DNA of 64,000 nucleotides from DATEDA01 sp963827595 (GCA_963827595.1 CAWHBT010000016.1:310001-374000); one strand, 5' to 3'; counted from the first letter of the stretch, positions 45,612 to 53,467 are shown. Program-made: numbers and translations. Notes: a model not told the origin generated them from the letters alone.

Positions 45612-45815
45612 ATGCCGACGCGCCACGCCAGAACGTCGACGTCGCGGTCGTCCCGGTTGCCGGCGGATTCGTTCGTCATGACCCGCCCTCCGAGGGGCAA
45701 GCCCCGGCGCCTCAGCCGGGCCTACGCGACCCGAGAGGCGGCCGAGGGCTTCGCCCAGATCATCCGGCGCGATTCGCTCGAGCAGCCCCACCGTGACGAG
45801 GAAGCCCGCGGGTGA
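45612..45815 (+). CDS. Small hypothetical island protein
   Basis: A possible 67-residue protein whose last 45 residues (MTRPPRGKPRRLSRAYATREAAEGFAQ and on) look coherent. Its stop overlaps the next GTG start (GTGA at 45812). The true start is unclear: 45612, an internal ATG at 45678, or a different frame starting with the coupled ATG at 45608 (MNADAPRQNVDVAVV). One of these is likely translated; I prefer the frame that couples to the downstream gene. Confidence 0.4.
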   Translation: MPTRHARTSTSRSSRLPADSFVMTRPPRGKPRRLSRAYATREAAEGFAQIIRRDSLEQPHRDEEARG

Positions 45816-46036
45816 GCTCCACAGCGCGCCATCTCCACGCGGTCGCGGATGTCGAGTCGGGCGACGGCGGCGACCGGGTCGACCCGTTGGTGCCGGATGG
45901 CGCCTACGACGTCGTCTTCGTCGAGCACTGGACCGGCCTCGGGTTCGGGAAGCAGCCGCTGGTGATGATGCGGTTCCGCATCGTCACCCTCGGCGAGCAC
46001 GGTAGGGCAAATCGGAGCACCTCGGCCGGGTGCTAA
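45812..46036 (+). CDS. Phage-type protein, probably truncated
   Basis: A 74-residue product. Residues ~28-62 (DGAYDVVFVEHWTGLGFGKQ then PLVMMRFRIVTLGEH) resemble the core of plasmid/phage small proteins in which a longer C-terminus follows the RI(V/I)xxGE motif. Here the protein ends 12 residues later with unrelated sequence, suggesting loss of its 3' part at a recombination junction near 46000. The function is unknown. Confidence 0.55.
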   Translation: MSSTARHLHAVADVESGDGGDRVDPLVPDGAYDVVFVEHWTGLGFGKQPLVMMRFRIVTLGEHGRANRSTSAGC

Positions 46037-46124
46037 GGCCTAGACCCTTCGGACAATTGCGTCGCCCACTTCGCCCGGCGATGCTGCGATTGCTCAAGTA
46101 CTCCACAAGGAAAGGAGGGGAAAC

Positions 46125-47084
46125 ATGTCATCCAACCGGAGCCCGATGAGAAGGACCCTCGCGCTGAGCGCAGCGCTACTTGTGACTGCTCTTGCCGGGA
46201 TGGGGGATGCTCACGCCACCGTGATCGGTGTGTCGGTCGATCGCGTGACGAACTTTCTGACCACCATTTCCGACCCCTCTGTGACTATTCGACCCAACGG
46301 CACCACCGCTGCCGACGCCGCATCCTTCAACGGGCCGACCGTAAATAACGTGGTCAACTGTGGTCCCGGGGGGGTGACGCCCACGCCACCGTGCAACCCG
46401 GGCGGACTCAGTGCCAATGCGCCCCAGGCGACGGCCGGCCCTGGGCCGTTTCCCGCGCAAGACACGTACACGATCCCCCCAGCGGGCGGATTCGTCGGCT
46501 CGCGCGGCGACTCGAATATCACCGGCATATTCGAGCAACAGGTTGGAGCCGGCGCCAGTGGAGTCGCCGAGACACGACTCAGCGCCCCCGGTACGGGCGG
46601 CGCGTCGGCGAGAGAGGAGATTGTGAGTATCGTCCAGTGGCCTAACTTCCCGGCGCACTTCGAGTTCAGCTTTCTTGCCAACCCGTTCCTGCAAGTCGCG
46701 GTCGATCAACCTGGGGACGCGTCCACCGCTGTCATGTCGCTGGATGTTCGCGTGACCAATGCCGCGGGTAATACGGTCTTCCTGTGGACGCCCGGCTCAT
46801 CGAGCGGCCAGATCGGCGTGGCGTCCGAAACCGATCCGTTCAGCCTCAACCAGCTGTTGCTTGCGAGCTCGCCGGGCGATAACAGCATCTTCAGTCCCGC
46901 TCAAGGAGCGTTCAGCGCGACTTCGGTGGCGCTCCCGGGCGAGGTGGAGTACACCCTCTCGCTCCTGATGACGCAAACAGTCCGGGCAGCGAGCACGGCG
47001 ACGGTACCCGAGCCGGGCAGCGTTGCCCTCCTCGGCCTTGGTCTGGCTGGTCTTCTAGCCGCGCTCCGCCGCAAGTTGAACTAG
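46125..47084 (+). CDS. PEP-CTERM sorting-domain exported protein
   Basis: A 319-residue exported protein. It has an N-terminal signal peptide (~9-31, cut near AHA) and a long beta-rich Gly/Ser/Asn-containing body. The C-terminal sorting signal (residues ~293-319) has the motif VPEPGS, a hydrophobic helix and a basic RRK tail. Exosortase (EpsH/XrtA family) is expected to process it and link it to the extracellular polysaccharide matrix; no exosortase lies in the window. GGAGG sits upstream of the ATG. The GC content looks lower than in the chromosomal flanks. Confidence 0.9.
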   Translation: MSSNRSPMRRTLALSAALLVTALAGMGDAHATVIGVSVDRVTNFLTTISDPSVTIRPNGTTAADAASFNGPTVNNVVNCGPGGVTPTPPCNPGGLSANAPQATAGPGPFPAQDTYTIPPAGGFVGSRGDSNITGIFEQQVGAGASGVAETRLSAPGTGGASAREEIVSIVQWPNFPAHFEFSFLANPFLQVAVDQPGDASTAVMSLDVRVTNAAGNTVFLWTPGSSSGQIGVASETDPFSLNQLLLASSPGDNSIFSPAQGAFSATSVALPGEVEYTLSLLMTQTVRAASTATVPEPGSVALLGLGLAGLLAALRRKLN

Positions 47085-47584
47085 TCGGACGAGCAGGGGT
47101 GCGAACACAGCCCCCGTTTCCGTAGGCGGGCTTCCTCTTCCTCGCTCGCGTAGCGCCCGCGATCCTGGGGCGATTGCTCGTCGGCGTAGCGCTTGAACCA
47201 CCACGCGAGCCCAACGCTGATCTGCGCGAGGCCCACGTCGAGCGTCTTGCCGCAGCGTGGGCAGTCACTAGGCTGGACCCAGACCTTGCACACCTCGCGC
47301 CCGAAACGGTCTGTCTTGTGGCACTCGAGCCGGGCGTCCTTTGCGTGCGCCATCTGAGCAAGGCTCTGGCGTGCTCGCTCGCCGAACGCCTGGCCCTTCT
47401 CGGGAGCGTCGATGCCGTTGATGCGGACCTTGTGCTGCTTCTTCTCGGAGTCGAGCACGGTGAGCGTGTCGCCGTCGCTGACGCCGACGACGCGGCCCTC
47501 GACCACCCAGGTTGCGGCGAAAGCCGGAGCCGCGGCGAGGAATAGAATCGCGGCGACCGAAAGGTTCGAGTCCGACGAGTTCAC
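47081..47584 (-). CDS. Secreted thermonuclease (SNase)-like nuclease
   Basis: A 167-residue protein with a signal peptide (~1-23, AAILFLAAAPAFA) and an SNase OB-fold domain. Active-site elements are GVSDGDTLTVL, RINGIDAPEKGQAFGERAR and DRFGREVCKVWV; the last carries the second catalytic arginine. Two pairs of cysteines (CPRCGKT and CSHPCSSD) may bind metal or form disulfides. The start is a GTG at 47584. It is convergent with the PEP-CTERM gene, with overlapping 3' ends. Confidence 0.88.
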   Translation of the reverse strand: MNSSDSNLSVAAILFLAAAPAFAATWVVEGRVVGVSDGDTLTVLDSEKKQHKVRINGIDAPEKGQAFGERARQSLAQMAHAKDARLECHKTDRFGREVCKVWVQPSDCPRCGKTLDVGLAQISVGLAWWFKRYADEQSPQDRGRYASEEEEARLRKRGLCSHPCSSD

Positions 47585-47654
47585 GGAGGCCGAGACTAGG
47601 CGACTCAGCGGAGTTTTGTGAGCGGAGTATGCGCGTTACTACAGGAGGCGTGGC

Positions 47655-47922
47655 ATGTCCGACGGTACAGCCCTGGTCCGCATTTCAGTAGGAAAAGCGG
47701 TGATTGAGATCTCCGGCTCTTGAGGCGTTCGTCGAAGCACAAGCGGAGAAACTGGCACTCGCTGCGAAACTGACAGAGTACCTGCGGGCGCTGGCAGACG
47801 CGGAGACAGAAGCTGCGAAAGAGGCTACCTCTCAGGACAGGGAAACCCTGAAAAAGTTGATCGAATTGCTCCACAAGCAGGAAGAGCAGCGGCAGCAAGT
47901 GCTGAGAGTACTCGCGTCGTGA
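47655..47922 (+). pseudogene. Small helical protein, single-base frameshift
   Basis: The ATG at 47655 has AGGAGG six bases upstream. It reads MSDGTALVRISVGKAVIEISGS and stops at TGA 47721. Removing one T from TCTTGAG continues it as EAFVEAQAEKLALAAKLTEYL and on to a stop at 47922. The joined 88-residue product is a coherent basic/helical protein with a heptad-like tail. Either the gene has a one-base insertion, or it is expressed by +1 slippage. A TTG start inside the second frame at 47704 is a weaker alternative. Confidence 0.6.
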
Positions 47923-48016
47923 GCGTCACCGGATCGTGGTCGTGTCCCCGTGCGGGCTGTGGGAGCGGGGGCCGGGTGCTATAGTGGGGTAGCGGGCAGT
48001 CGCAGAGGAGCGACGC

Positions 48017-48409
48017 ATGTCAATCCACACCCTTTGCCTGTTGCCGATCGTTCTGCTCGCGAGCGCCTGCGCGCAGTTCGCCGCACAGTTCGCGCTCACG
48101 CGCTACCAGCGCGATCTCAACCCCATCATCGGAACGGCGACCCGGGAAGACATCGCGCAGCGATATGGGCCGCCAAAGGAGCGGCAGAGGATAGGAGTAT
48201 CGGAAGTATGGACGTATCACATCTCCCATGGGTACTCCGCTGTGAGCCGCGTCTCCCCCTTCGGCACGCCGCATGATTTCAACAGCAACGCCTGGGGCGT
48301 TGCCTCCGCCCACGGCGAGACGCAGTCGCGCGAGGAGTACGACCGCCTCACCCTCAGGTTCCGCAACGACGGCGCGCTGGACTCGTGGCGCGTTTACGTG
48401 CAGCGTTGA
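48017..48409 (+). CDS. Exported lipoprotein-like small protein (BamE/SmpA-like fold)
   Basis: A 130-residue protein with an N-terminal hydrophobic signal (LCLLPIVLLASAC, Cys18). The lipobox is only a moderate match because the -3 residue is Ala. The middle (GTATREDIAQRYGPPKERQRIGVSEVWTY) resembles the BamE/SmpA (OmlA) fold: a helix-loop pattern followed by a W-T-Y strand. GAGGAGCGACGC precedes the ATG. It is most likely a periplasmic or outer-membrane lipoprotein. Confidence 0.65.
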   Translation: MSIHTLCLLPIVLLASACAQFAAQFALTRYQRDLNPIIGTATREDIAQRYGPPKERQRIGVSEVWTYHISHGYSAVSRVSPFGTPHDFNSNAWGVASAHGETQSREEYDRLTLRFRNDGALDSWRVYVQR

Positions 48410-48705
48410 GAATCGGCGCCCTGGCGCCAACACGCCCGACGGCTGGCACCTGTGGTGCGCGGGCCATCGGATCGTCGTCGCGTTCGCCTGCGGGCTGTGG
48501 GAGCGGGCGCCACGCGCGGATGATTCCAGGGTCGGGGCACCGTCCTCGCTGGTCGTCGACCCTAGCGAAGAACAGTACGCTCTTCCGGAGCGCGACATAG
48601 AGGCGCCGGTTTTCGAACGCCTCTAGTGCCACGGGTCTGCGCAATGCCTTCAGGGTCTCGAAGTGCGCCAGCGGCGGGCCTCTCTCAGCAAGGTTCGGAT
48701 GCGGA
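48410..48705. other. Gap between lipoprotein and pilin-like genes
   Basis: About 296 bp with no convincing gene. It contains a 19-bp direct repeat (TGCGGGCTGTGGGAGCGGG at 48489-48507) also found at 47951-47969, so the lipoprotein gene is flanked by it. Some plus-strand frames stay open here, but without a coherent protein. Confidence 0.5.
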
Positions 48706-49386
48706 CTACACGCCCTTGCAGACGAGGTATTGGTTAGCACCCGTTTCCGCGTACGTCGGTTCGGGTCCACCCGCGGCGATCGCGGGGTTCGATCCGGCCT
48801 GGAGTTGCGCTCGGAGCGACCCGGTGGCCGAGGCCTGATCGTCGGTCTGCGTGTCGATGGCGATCGCGATCTTGTCGGGAACGTTGGCCGAGCACACGAT
48901 CAGACCGGACATCCCCATCGTCGCCGGGCCGGTGCCGTTCTGGGCGCCGATCATCCCGCTGATCGCATTGGTCGGCTGATTCGAGGCGATGTTGGACGGG
49001 GTAGTTGCACCGGGGATGAAGCCCGCTTGCCGGAGATGCCACCAGAAGAGCCGTGACTCGGGCTCGTTTGCGGCCGTCGGGAGGTTATAAGCACCGTCGA
49101 TCGTTCCGTTTCCCGGGGTGGAGGGTGTTGCGTTCGCCGCGGGGAGCGCCCAGCGCCCCGTGGCACCGTGTGCGCCCGCATCGTCTCCCGGGATCGCCCG
49201 ATAGCGGTCCTGGTACGAGGCGTACGCCGCGGTGATACCGTTGAAGTCATTGATCATGTTCTTGATGCGGGCCTGGGTGATCATCTCCTGGCCCTTCAGG
49301 ATCCCGCCCAGAAGCAGGCCGATGATCACGAGCACGATCGCGATCTCGACCAGGGTGAATCCCTGTTGTTTCAAGCGCGTTTGCAT
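48706..49386 (-). CDS. Type IV pilin/pseudopilin-like protein
   Basis: A 226-residue prepilin. The N-terminus QQGFTLVEIAIVLVIIGLLL has the prepilin peptidase site (G9/F10), Glu at mature position 5 and the long hydrophobic helix. The body contains conserved AAYASYQDRYRAIPGDD, seen in prepilin-like proteins of the type II secretion/type IV pilus group. Two cysteines near residues 178 and 223 may form the usual C-terminal disulfide loop. It could be a minor pilin that depends on a chromosomal assembly machine; none is in the window. Confidence 0.88.
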   Translation of the reverse strand: MQTRLKQQGFTLVEIAIVLVIIGLLLGGILKGQEMITQARIKNMINDFNGITAAYASYQDRYRAIPGDDAGAHGATGRWALPAANATPSTPGNGTIDGAYNLPTAANEPESRLFWWHLRQAGFIPGATTPSNIASNQPTNAISGMIGAQNGTGPATMGMSGLIVCSANVPDKIAIAIDTQTDDQASATGSLRAQLQAGSNPAIAAGGPEPTYAETGANQYLVCKGV

Positions 49387-49474
49387 TGTCCGCTCCAGGG
49401 TCGTCGCTTGCGCTTACCATGCACTTATGTCCGGCCGGGATCCCTGACGCTTTCTTCGTAAGCTATTGATTTTT

Positions 49475-49525
49475 TGGTCGGGGTGACTGGATTCGAACCA
49501 GCGACACCTGCGTCCCGAACGCAGT
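49475..49525. repeat. attR: 51-bp direct repeat inside tRNA-Pro
   Basis: Second copy of the 51-bp sequence at 43253-43303. It forms the right junction of the island and completes the functional tRNA. Confidence 0.92.
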
Positions 49526-49551
49526 ACTCTACCAGGCTGAGCTACACCCCG
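49475..49551 (-). tRNA. tRNA-Pro (anticodon CGG)
   Basis: A 77-nt cloverleaf: acceptor CGGGGTG/CACCCCG, D arm GCTCAGCCTGGTAGAGT, anticodon arm CTGCGTTCGGGACGCAG with CGG, T arm GGTTCGAATCC, and an encoded CCA at 49475-49477. The 3' 51 nt are the attR side of the island repeat. The tRNA lies 29 bp after the ispB stop on the same strand. Confidence 0.97.
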
Positions 49552-49580
49552 ATCCGGGAGGAACGCGGCGGCGCTGCTGC

Positions 49581-50555
49581 TCAATAGTTGCGCTCGACCG
49601 CGAAGGCCGCCAAGTGTAACAGAGACTGCTTGTGGGTTGAATCCGCGACCGCCGCGAGCGCGTCGCACGCCGCGGTCGCCTCGCGCCGCGCCTGATCCCG
49701 AGCGCGGTCGAGTGCGCCCGTGGCGTGAATCGTCGCGATGACCGCGGCAAAGGCGTCGCGGCCGCCGTGTTCGATCGCCCGGCGGACGGTTTCGGCCTGC
49801 GCCGGCGTCCCGCGCCGAATGACGTAGATGAGCGGCAGGGTCGGTTTGCCCTCGCTCAGATCGTCACCGAGGTTCTTGCCGGTTTCCTGAAGCTCTCCCG
49901 AGTAGTCCAGCACGTCGTCGACGAGCTGGAACGCCGTGCCGAGGTGCATGCCGTAGGTGGCCAGGCTCTCCTCGATCTCCGGCGGGGCCGCGCCGAGAAT
50001 GGCGCCGAGGCGCGCCGACGCCTCGAACAGCCGCGCCGTCTTGCGCCGGACCACTTCGAGATAGGCGGCCTCGTCGACGTCGGCGTTGTGGACGTTGAGG
50101 AGTTGCATCACTTCCCCCTCGGCGATGGTGTTCGTCGCATCCGCCAGCACCTCCATGACGCGCATGCTCTTCACGTTCACCATCATCTGAAACGCCCGCG
50201 AGTAGAGAAAGTCGCCCACCAGGACCGCGGCGGCATTGCCGAATGCCGCGTTGGCGGTGGCGCGCCCGCGGCGCAGCGCCGATTCGTCGACGACGTCGTC
50301 GTGCAGGAGGGTCGCGGTGTGGATGAACTCCACGACCGCCGCGAGCTCGTGATGATGCGCGCCGCGGTAGCCGCAGGCGCCCGCCGCAAGCAGCAGGAGC
50401 GTCGGGCGCAGACGCTTGCCGCCGCTCCCGATGATGTATTCGGCCACCTGGCGCACCAGCGCCACGTCGGAGGCGAGGCGGTGGCGGATCAGCGCGTCGA
50501 CGGCCGCCATGTCGCCGGCGATCAGGGTGCGAACGGGGTCGAGCGAAACGGACAC
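49581..50555 (-). CDS. ispB: Octaprenyl/polyprenyl diphosphate synthase
   Basis: A 324-residue trans-prenyltransferase that makes the isoprenoid side chain of ubiquinone. The two aspartate-rich motifs are clear: LLHDDVVDES (first) and QLVDDVLDYSG (second), plus GGKRLRPTLLLL. The start at 50555 (MSVSLDPVRTLI) is family-like. The gene lies next to rplU in divergent orientation, the usual layout in this group. Confidence 0.94.
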   Translation of the reverse strand: MSVSLDPVRTLIAGDMAAVDALIRHRLASDVALVRQVAEYIIGSGGKRLRPTLLLLAAGACGYRGAHHHELAAVVEFIHTATLLHDDVVDESALRRGRATANAAFGNAAAVLVGDFLYSRAFQMMVNVKSMRVMEVLADATNTIAEGEVMQLLNVHNADVDEAAYLEVVRRKTARLFEASARLGAILGAAPPEIEESLATYGMHLGTAFQLVDDVLDYSGELQETGKNLGDDLSEGKPTLPLIYVIRRGTPAQAETVRRAIEHGGRDAFAAVIATIHATGALDRARDQARREATAACDALAAVADSTHKQSLLHLAAFAVERNY

Positions 50556-50610
50556 GGCGGCGGGTGGGCGGGTGGCGGGCCGGGCCGCCGAAGATTAGCA
50601 CAAGGCGCCT

Positions 50611-50639
50611 TTGACGACCCCCGGAGTGGTGAGTATAAT
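50611..50639 (+). promoter_or_regulatory. Strong sigma-70 promoter for rplU-rpmA
   Basis: TTGACG (50611-50616), 17 bp, TATAAT (50634-50639), with transcription expected from about 50646, 30 bp before the rplU ATG. It is the best consensus promoter I see in the window. Confidence 0.9.
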
Positions 50640-50675
50640 GCGCGGTTTTCTAAGGGTTTCTTCCCGGAGCGCGCG

Positions 50676-50987
50676 ATGTACGCAGTGATCAGAACCGGCG
50701 GCAAGCAGTATCGGGTCGCCGCGGGCGACAAACTGAAGGTCGAGAAGCTTCCGGCGGAGGTCGGCGCCGAGATCGTCCTCGACCAGGTGCTCGCGATCGG
50801 CGAGGGCGAGGCGGTGAAGTGCGGCACGCCGGTGCTGTCGGGCGCCGCGGTGAAGGCGAAGGTCGTCGCGCACGGCCTGCACGACAAGGTGCGGATCTTC
50901 AAGCTCCGCCGCCGGAAGCACTACAAGAAGTCGCAGGGGCATCGCCAGCAGTACACCGAACTTCAGATCACCGGTATCTCCGGCTGA
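50676..50987 (+). CDS. rplU: 50S ribosomal protein L21
   Basis: A 103-residue ribosomal protein. It has the family start MYAVIRTGGKQYRVAAGD and end VRIFKLRRRKHYKKSQGHRQQYTELQI. It is the first gene of the rplU-rpmA-obgE-proB run and lies 37 bp after a strong promoter. Confidence 0.97.
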   Translation: MYAVIRTGGKQYRVAAGDKLKVEKLPAEVGAEIVLDQVLAIGEGEAVKCGTPVLSGAAVKAKVVAHGLHDKVRIFKLRRRKHYKKSQGHRQQYTELQITGISG

Positions 50988-51013
50988 GCCGGACCGAGTC
51001 ACGAGAGGCAGCC

Positions 51014-51271
51014 ATGGCACACAAGAAGGCGGGGGGCAGCTCCCGCAACGGGCGCGACTCGCAGTCGAAGCGGCTCGGAGTCAAGCGCTACGGCGGCGAG
51101 GTGATATCCGCCGGCAGCATCATCGTGCGGCAGCGCGGCACGCGGGTGCATGCCGGGGACAACGTCGGCATCGGCCGGGATCACACGCTGTTCGCCAAGG
51201 TGACCGGGCGCGTGCAATTCGGCGCGCGCGGCCCGTCGGGACATCACGTCGTGAGCGTGATTCCGGTCTAG
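51014..51271 (+). CDS. rpmA: 50S ribosomal protein L27
   Basis: An 85-residue ribosomal protein with the conserved start MAHKKAGGSSRNGRDSQSKR and GSIIVRQRGTRVHAGDNVGIGRDHTLF. It contacts the peptidyl-transferase centre with its N-terminus. It is 26 bp after rplU. Confidence 0.97.
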   Translation: MAHKKAGGSSRNGRDSQSKRLGVKRYGGEVISAGSIIVRQRGTRVHAGDNVGIGRDHTLFAKVTGRVQFGARGPSGHHVVSVIPV

Positions 51272-51291
51272 AGCGCCAGGATCCCGCCACG

Positions 51292-51318
51292 AAGCCCTAT
51301 CCGCGTGGTAGGGCTTTG
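51292..51318 (+). terminator. Weak hairpin between rpmA and obgE
   Basis: AAGCCCTA (51292-51299) and TAGGGCTT (51309-51316) form an eight-pair stem without a long T-run. It probably attenuates rather than stops transcription into obgE. Confidence 0.5.
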
Positions 51319-51338
51319 TCGTTTCTACAGGTCCCGGC

Positions 51339-52352
51339 GTGAAATTCGTCGACGAGGCGCGCATCTCGGTCCACGCCGGCAAGGGCGGCGATGGCGCGGT
51401 CAGCTTCCGGCGGGAGAAGTACGTTCCGCGCGGCGGCCCGGACGGCGGGGACGGCGGCCGCGGTGGCAGCGTCTACGCGGTTGCAGATCGCAACGTCAAC
51501 ACGCTCATCGATTACCGCTACGCGCGCATCCACCGCGCCCGCGACGGCGAGAAGGGCCACGGCAAACAGTGCAGCGGCCGCGGCGGTGACGACATCAGGT
51601 TGCGCATGCCGGTCGGTACCGTGATCGCGGATCGCACGACCGGCGAGGTCATCGGCGATCTCACCGCCCACGACCAGGCGGCACTGCTCGCGCGCGGCGG
51701 CCGCGGCGGTCTCGGCAACGTGAATTTCAAGTCGAGCGTGAACCGCGCGCCGCGCCGCGCTACGCCCGGCGGGCCGGGCGAGAGCCGCGAGCTCCAGCTC
51801 GAGCTGAAGGTGCTGGCGGACGTCGGCCTGCTCGGGCTTCCGAATGCCGGCAAGTCGACCTTCATCCGCGCGGTCTCGAGCGCGCGGCCGAAGGTCGCGG
51901 ACTACCCGTTCACGACCCTCCACCCGAACCTCGGCGTGGTCCGCGTGGACGTCCACCGCAGCTTCGTCATCGCCGACATCCCGGGCCTCATCGAAGGCGC
52001 CGCCGAAGGCGCGGGGCTTGGTCATCAGTTTCTTCGCCACCTTGCCCGGACGCGGCTGCTGCTGCACCTCGTCGACATCGCGCCTCTCGACCCCGGGGCG
52101 GACCCGGTGCGCGACGCGCGGGCGCTCGTCGCCGAGCTGCGGAAGTACGATGAGCGCCTCTATCGCAAGCCGCGCTGGCTGGTGTTCAACAAGGCGGACC
52201 TCCTGCCCCCGGACGCCGGCGAGCACGCCGCCCGGGAGATCGTGCGCCGGCTGCGCTGGAAAGGCCCCTGGTTCATCATCTCCGCGCTGAGCGGCAAGGG
52301 CTGCCGCGAAGCGTGCCGGGCCGTCATGCGCCACCTGGAGGGCGGCCGATGA
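51339..52352 (+). CDS. obgE: GTPase ObgE/CgtA
   Basis: A 337-residue ribosome-associated GTPase. The N-terminal Obg domain is glycine-rich (GGPDGGDGGRGGSVY, GRGGDDIRLRMPVGT, GGRGGLGNVNFKSS). The G domain (~160-335) has LLGLPNAGKST, DIPGLIEGA and NKAD. It is needed for 50S maturation and stress responses. The start is a GTG at 51339. The stop overlaps the proB ATG. Confidence 0.96.
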   Translation: MKFVDEARISVHAGKGGDGAVSFRREKYVPRGGPDGGDGGRGGSVYAVADRNVNTLIDYRYARIHRARDGEKGHGKQCSGRGGDDIRLRMPVGTVIADRTTGEVIGDLTAHDQAALLARGGRGGLGNVNFKSSVNRAPRRATPGGPGESRELQLELKVLADVGLLGLPNAGKSTFIRAVSSARPKVADYPFTTLHPNLGVVRVDVHRSFVIADIPGLIEGAAEGAGLGHQFLRHLARTRLLLHLVDIAPLDPGADPVRDARALVAELRKYDERLYRKPRWLVFNKADLLPPDAGEHAAREIVRRLRWKGPWFIISALSGKGCREACRAVMRHLEGGR

Positions 52353-53467
52353 GCGATCGCCTCAGCAGCGCCACGCGATTCGTCGTGAAAGTCGGGAGCT
52401 CGCTGGTGACCAACCGCGGCGAGGGCCTCGACGTCGCCGCCATCGCGAGCTGGGTAGCGCAGCTGGCGCAGCTCCGCGCCGCGGGCAAGGAGATCGTCCT
52501 CGTCTCGAGCGGGGCGATCGCCGAAGGCATGCAGCGGCTCGGTTGGCGGAAGCGTCCGGTGGCCATGCACGAACTGCAGGCCGCTGCCGCCGTCGGCCAG
52601 ATGGGGCTCGTCCAGGCGTACGAGAGCTGTTTCCGGGACCACGGTATCCGCACCGCCCAGGTGCTGCTCACGCACGCCGACCTTGCCGACCGGCAGCGCT
52701 ACCTCAACGCGCGCTCCACGCTGCGGACGCTGATCGAGCTCGGCGTCGTGCCGGTGATCAACGAGAACGACACGGTCGTCACCGACGAGATCCGCTTCGG
52801 CGACAACGACACCCTCGCCTCGCTCGTCGCCAACCTCATCGAAGCCGACGTGCTCGTCATTCTCACCGACCAGCAGGGACTCTACACCGCGGATCCGCGG
52901 CGGGATCCCGCGGCGACGCTCGTCCATGAGGCGCGCGCCGGCGAGCCGCGGCTCGAGGCCATGGCGGGTGGTGTCGGCAGCCTCATCGGGCGCGGCGGCA
53001 TGCTGACGAAGGTGCTGGCCGCGAAGGGCGCGGCCCGCAGCGGCGCACACACCGTCATCGCTTCCGGCCATGAGGCCGACGTCCTCGTCCGTCTCGGTCG
53101 GGGCGAGGCCGCCGGTACACTGCTCTACGCCGATACCGCGCCGCTCGCGGCCCGGAAGACCTGGCTGGCTGCGCACGTCCAGGTGACCGGTCGGGTGACG
53201 CTCGACGCGGGGGCCGTCCGCGCGCTCGCGGCCGGGGGCAAGAGTCTCCTCCCGATCGGCGTGAAGGCGGTCGAAGGCGAGTTCGAGCGCGGCGCGGTCG
53301 TCGCGTGCGTCGCTCCCGACGGCCGCGAGATCGCCCGCGGGCTGGTGAACTACAGCGCCGCGGAATCGCGGCGGATCCTCGGCAAGCCGTCGGGCGAGAT
53401 CGCAGGGGTCCTCGGCTACGTGGACGAGCCCGAGCTCATCCACCGCGACAACCTCGTCCTCGTCTAG
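52349..53467 (+). CDS. proB: Glutamate 5-kinase
   Basis: A 372-residue enzyme for the first step of proline synthesis. The kinase domain (~1-260) has VVKVGSSLVT, VSSGAIAEGM, NENDTVVT and FGDNDTLASLVA. A C-terminal PUA domain (~280-372) ends GYVDEPELIHRDNLVLV. The ATG overlaps the obgE stop, so the two are coupled. Confidence 0.96.
   Translation: MSDRLSSATRFVVKVGSSLVTNRGEGLDVAAIASWVAQLAQLRAAGKEIVLVSSGAIAEGMQRLGWRKRPVAMHELQAAAAVGQMGLVQAYESCFRDHGIRTAQVLLTHADLADRQRYLNARSTLRTLIELGVVPVINENDTVVTDEIRFGDNDTLASLVANLIEADVLVILTDQQGLYTADPRRDPAATLVHEARAGEPRLEAMAGGVGSLIGRGGMLTKVLAAKGAARSGAHTVIASGHEADVLVRLGRGEAAGTLLYADTAPLAARKTWLAAHVQVTGRVTLDAGAVRALAAGGKSLLPIGVKAVEGEFERGAVVACVAPDGREIARGLVNYSAAESRRILGKPSGEIAGVLGYVDEPELIHRDNLVLV

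Larger units (their letters stand above)
43304..49474. mobile_element. 6.2-kb genomic island integrated in tRNA-Pro(CGG)
   Basis: The element is bounded by a 51-bp perfect direct repeat. It carries a tyrosine integrase next to the left repeat, an excisionase-like HTH, several small phage-type genes, then cargo: a PEP-CTERM protein, a secreted nuclease, a frameshifted small protein, a lipoprotein and a pilin-like protein. Replication or conjugation genes are not visible, so it is a small integrative element or phage satellite, or a deleted remnant. The intact tRNA at the right end was rebuilt from its own 3' sequence. Confidence 0.88.

Noticed and set aside
49387..49440. Sigma-54 promoter for the island pilin-like gene
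   Set aside because: GG and GC dinucleotides are present, but the spacing is nine rather than ten bases and the flanks do not match.
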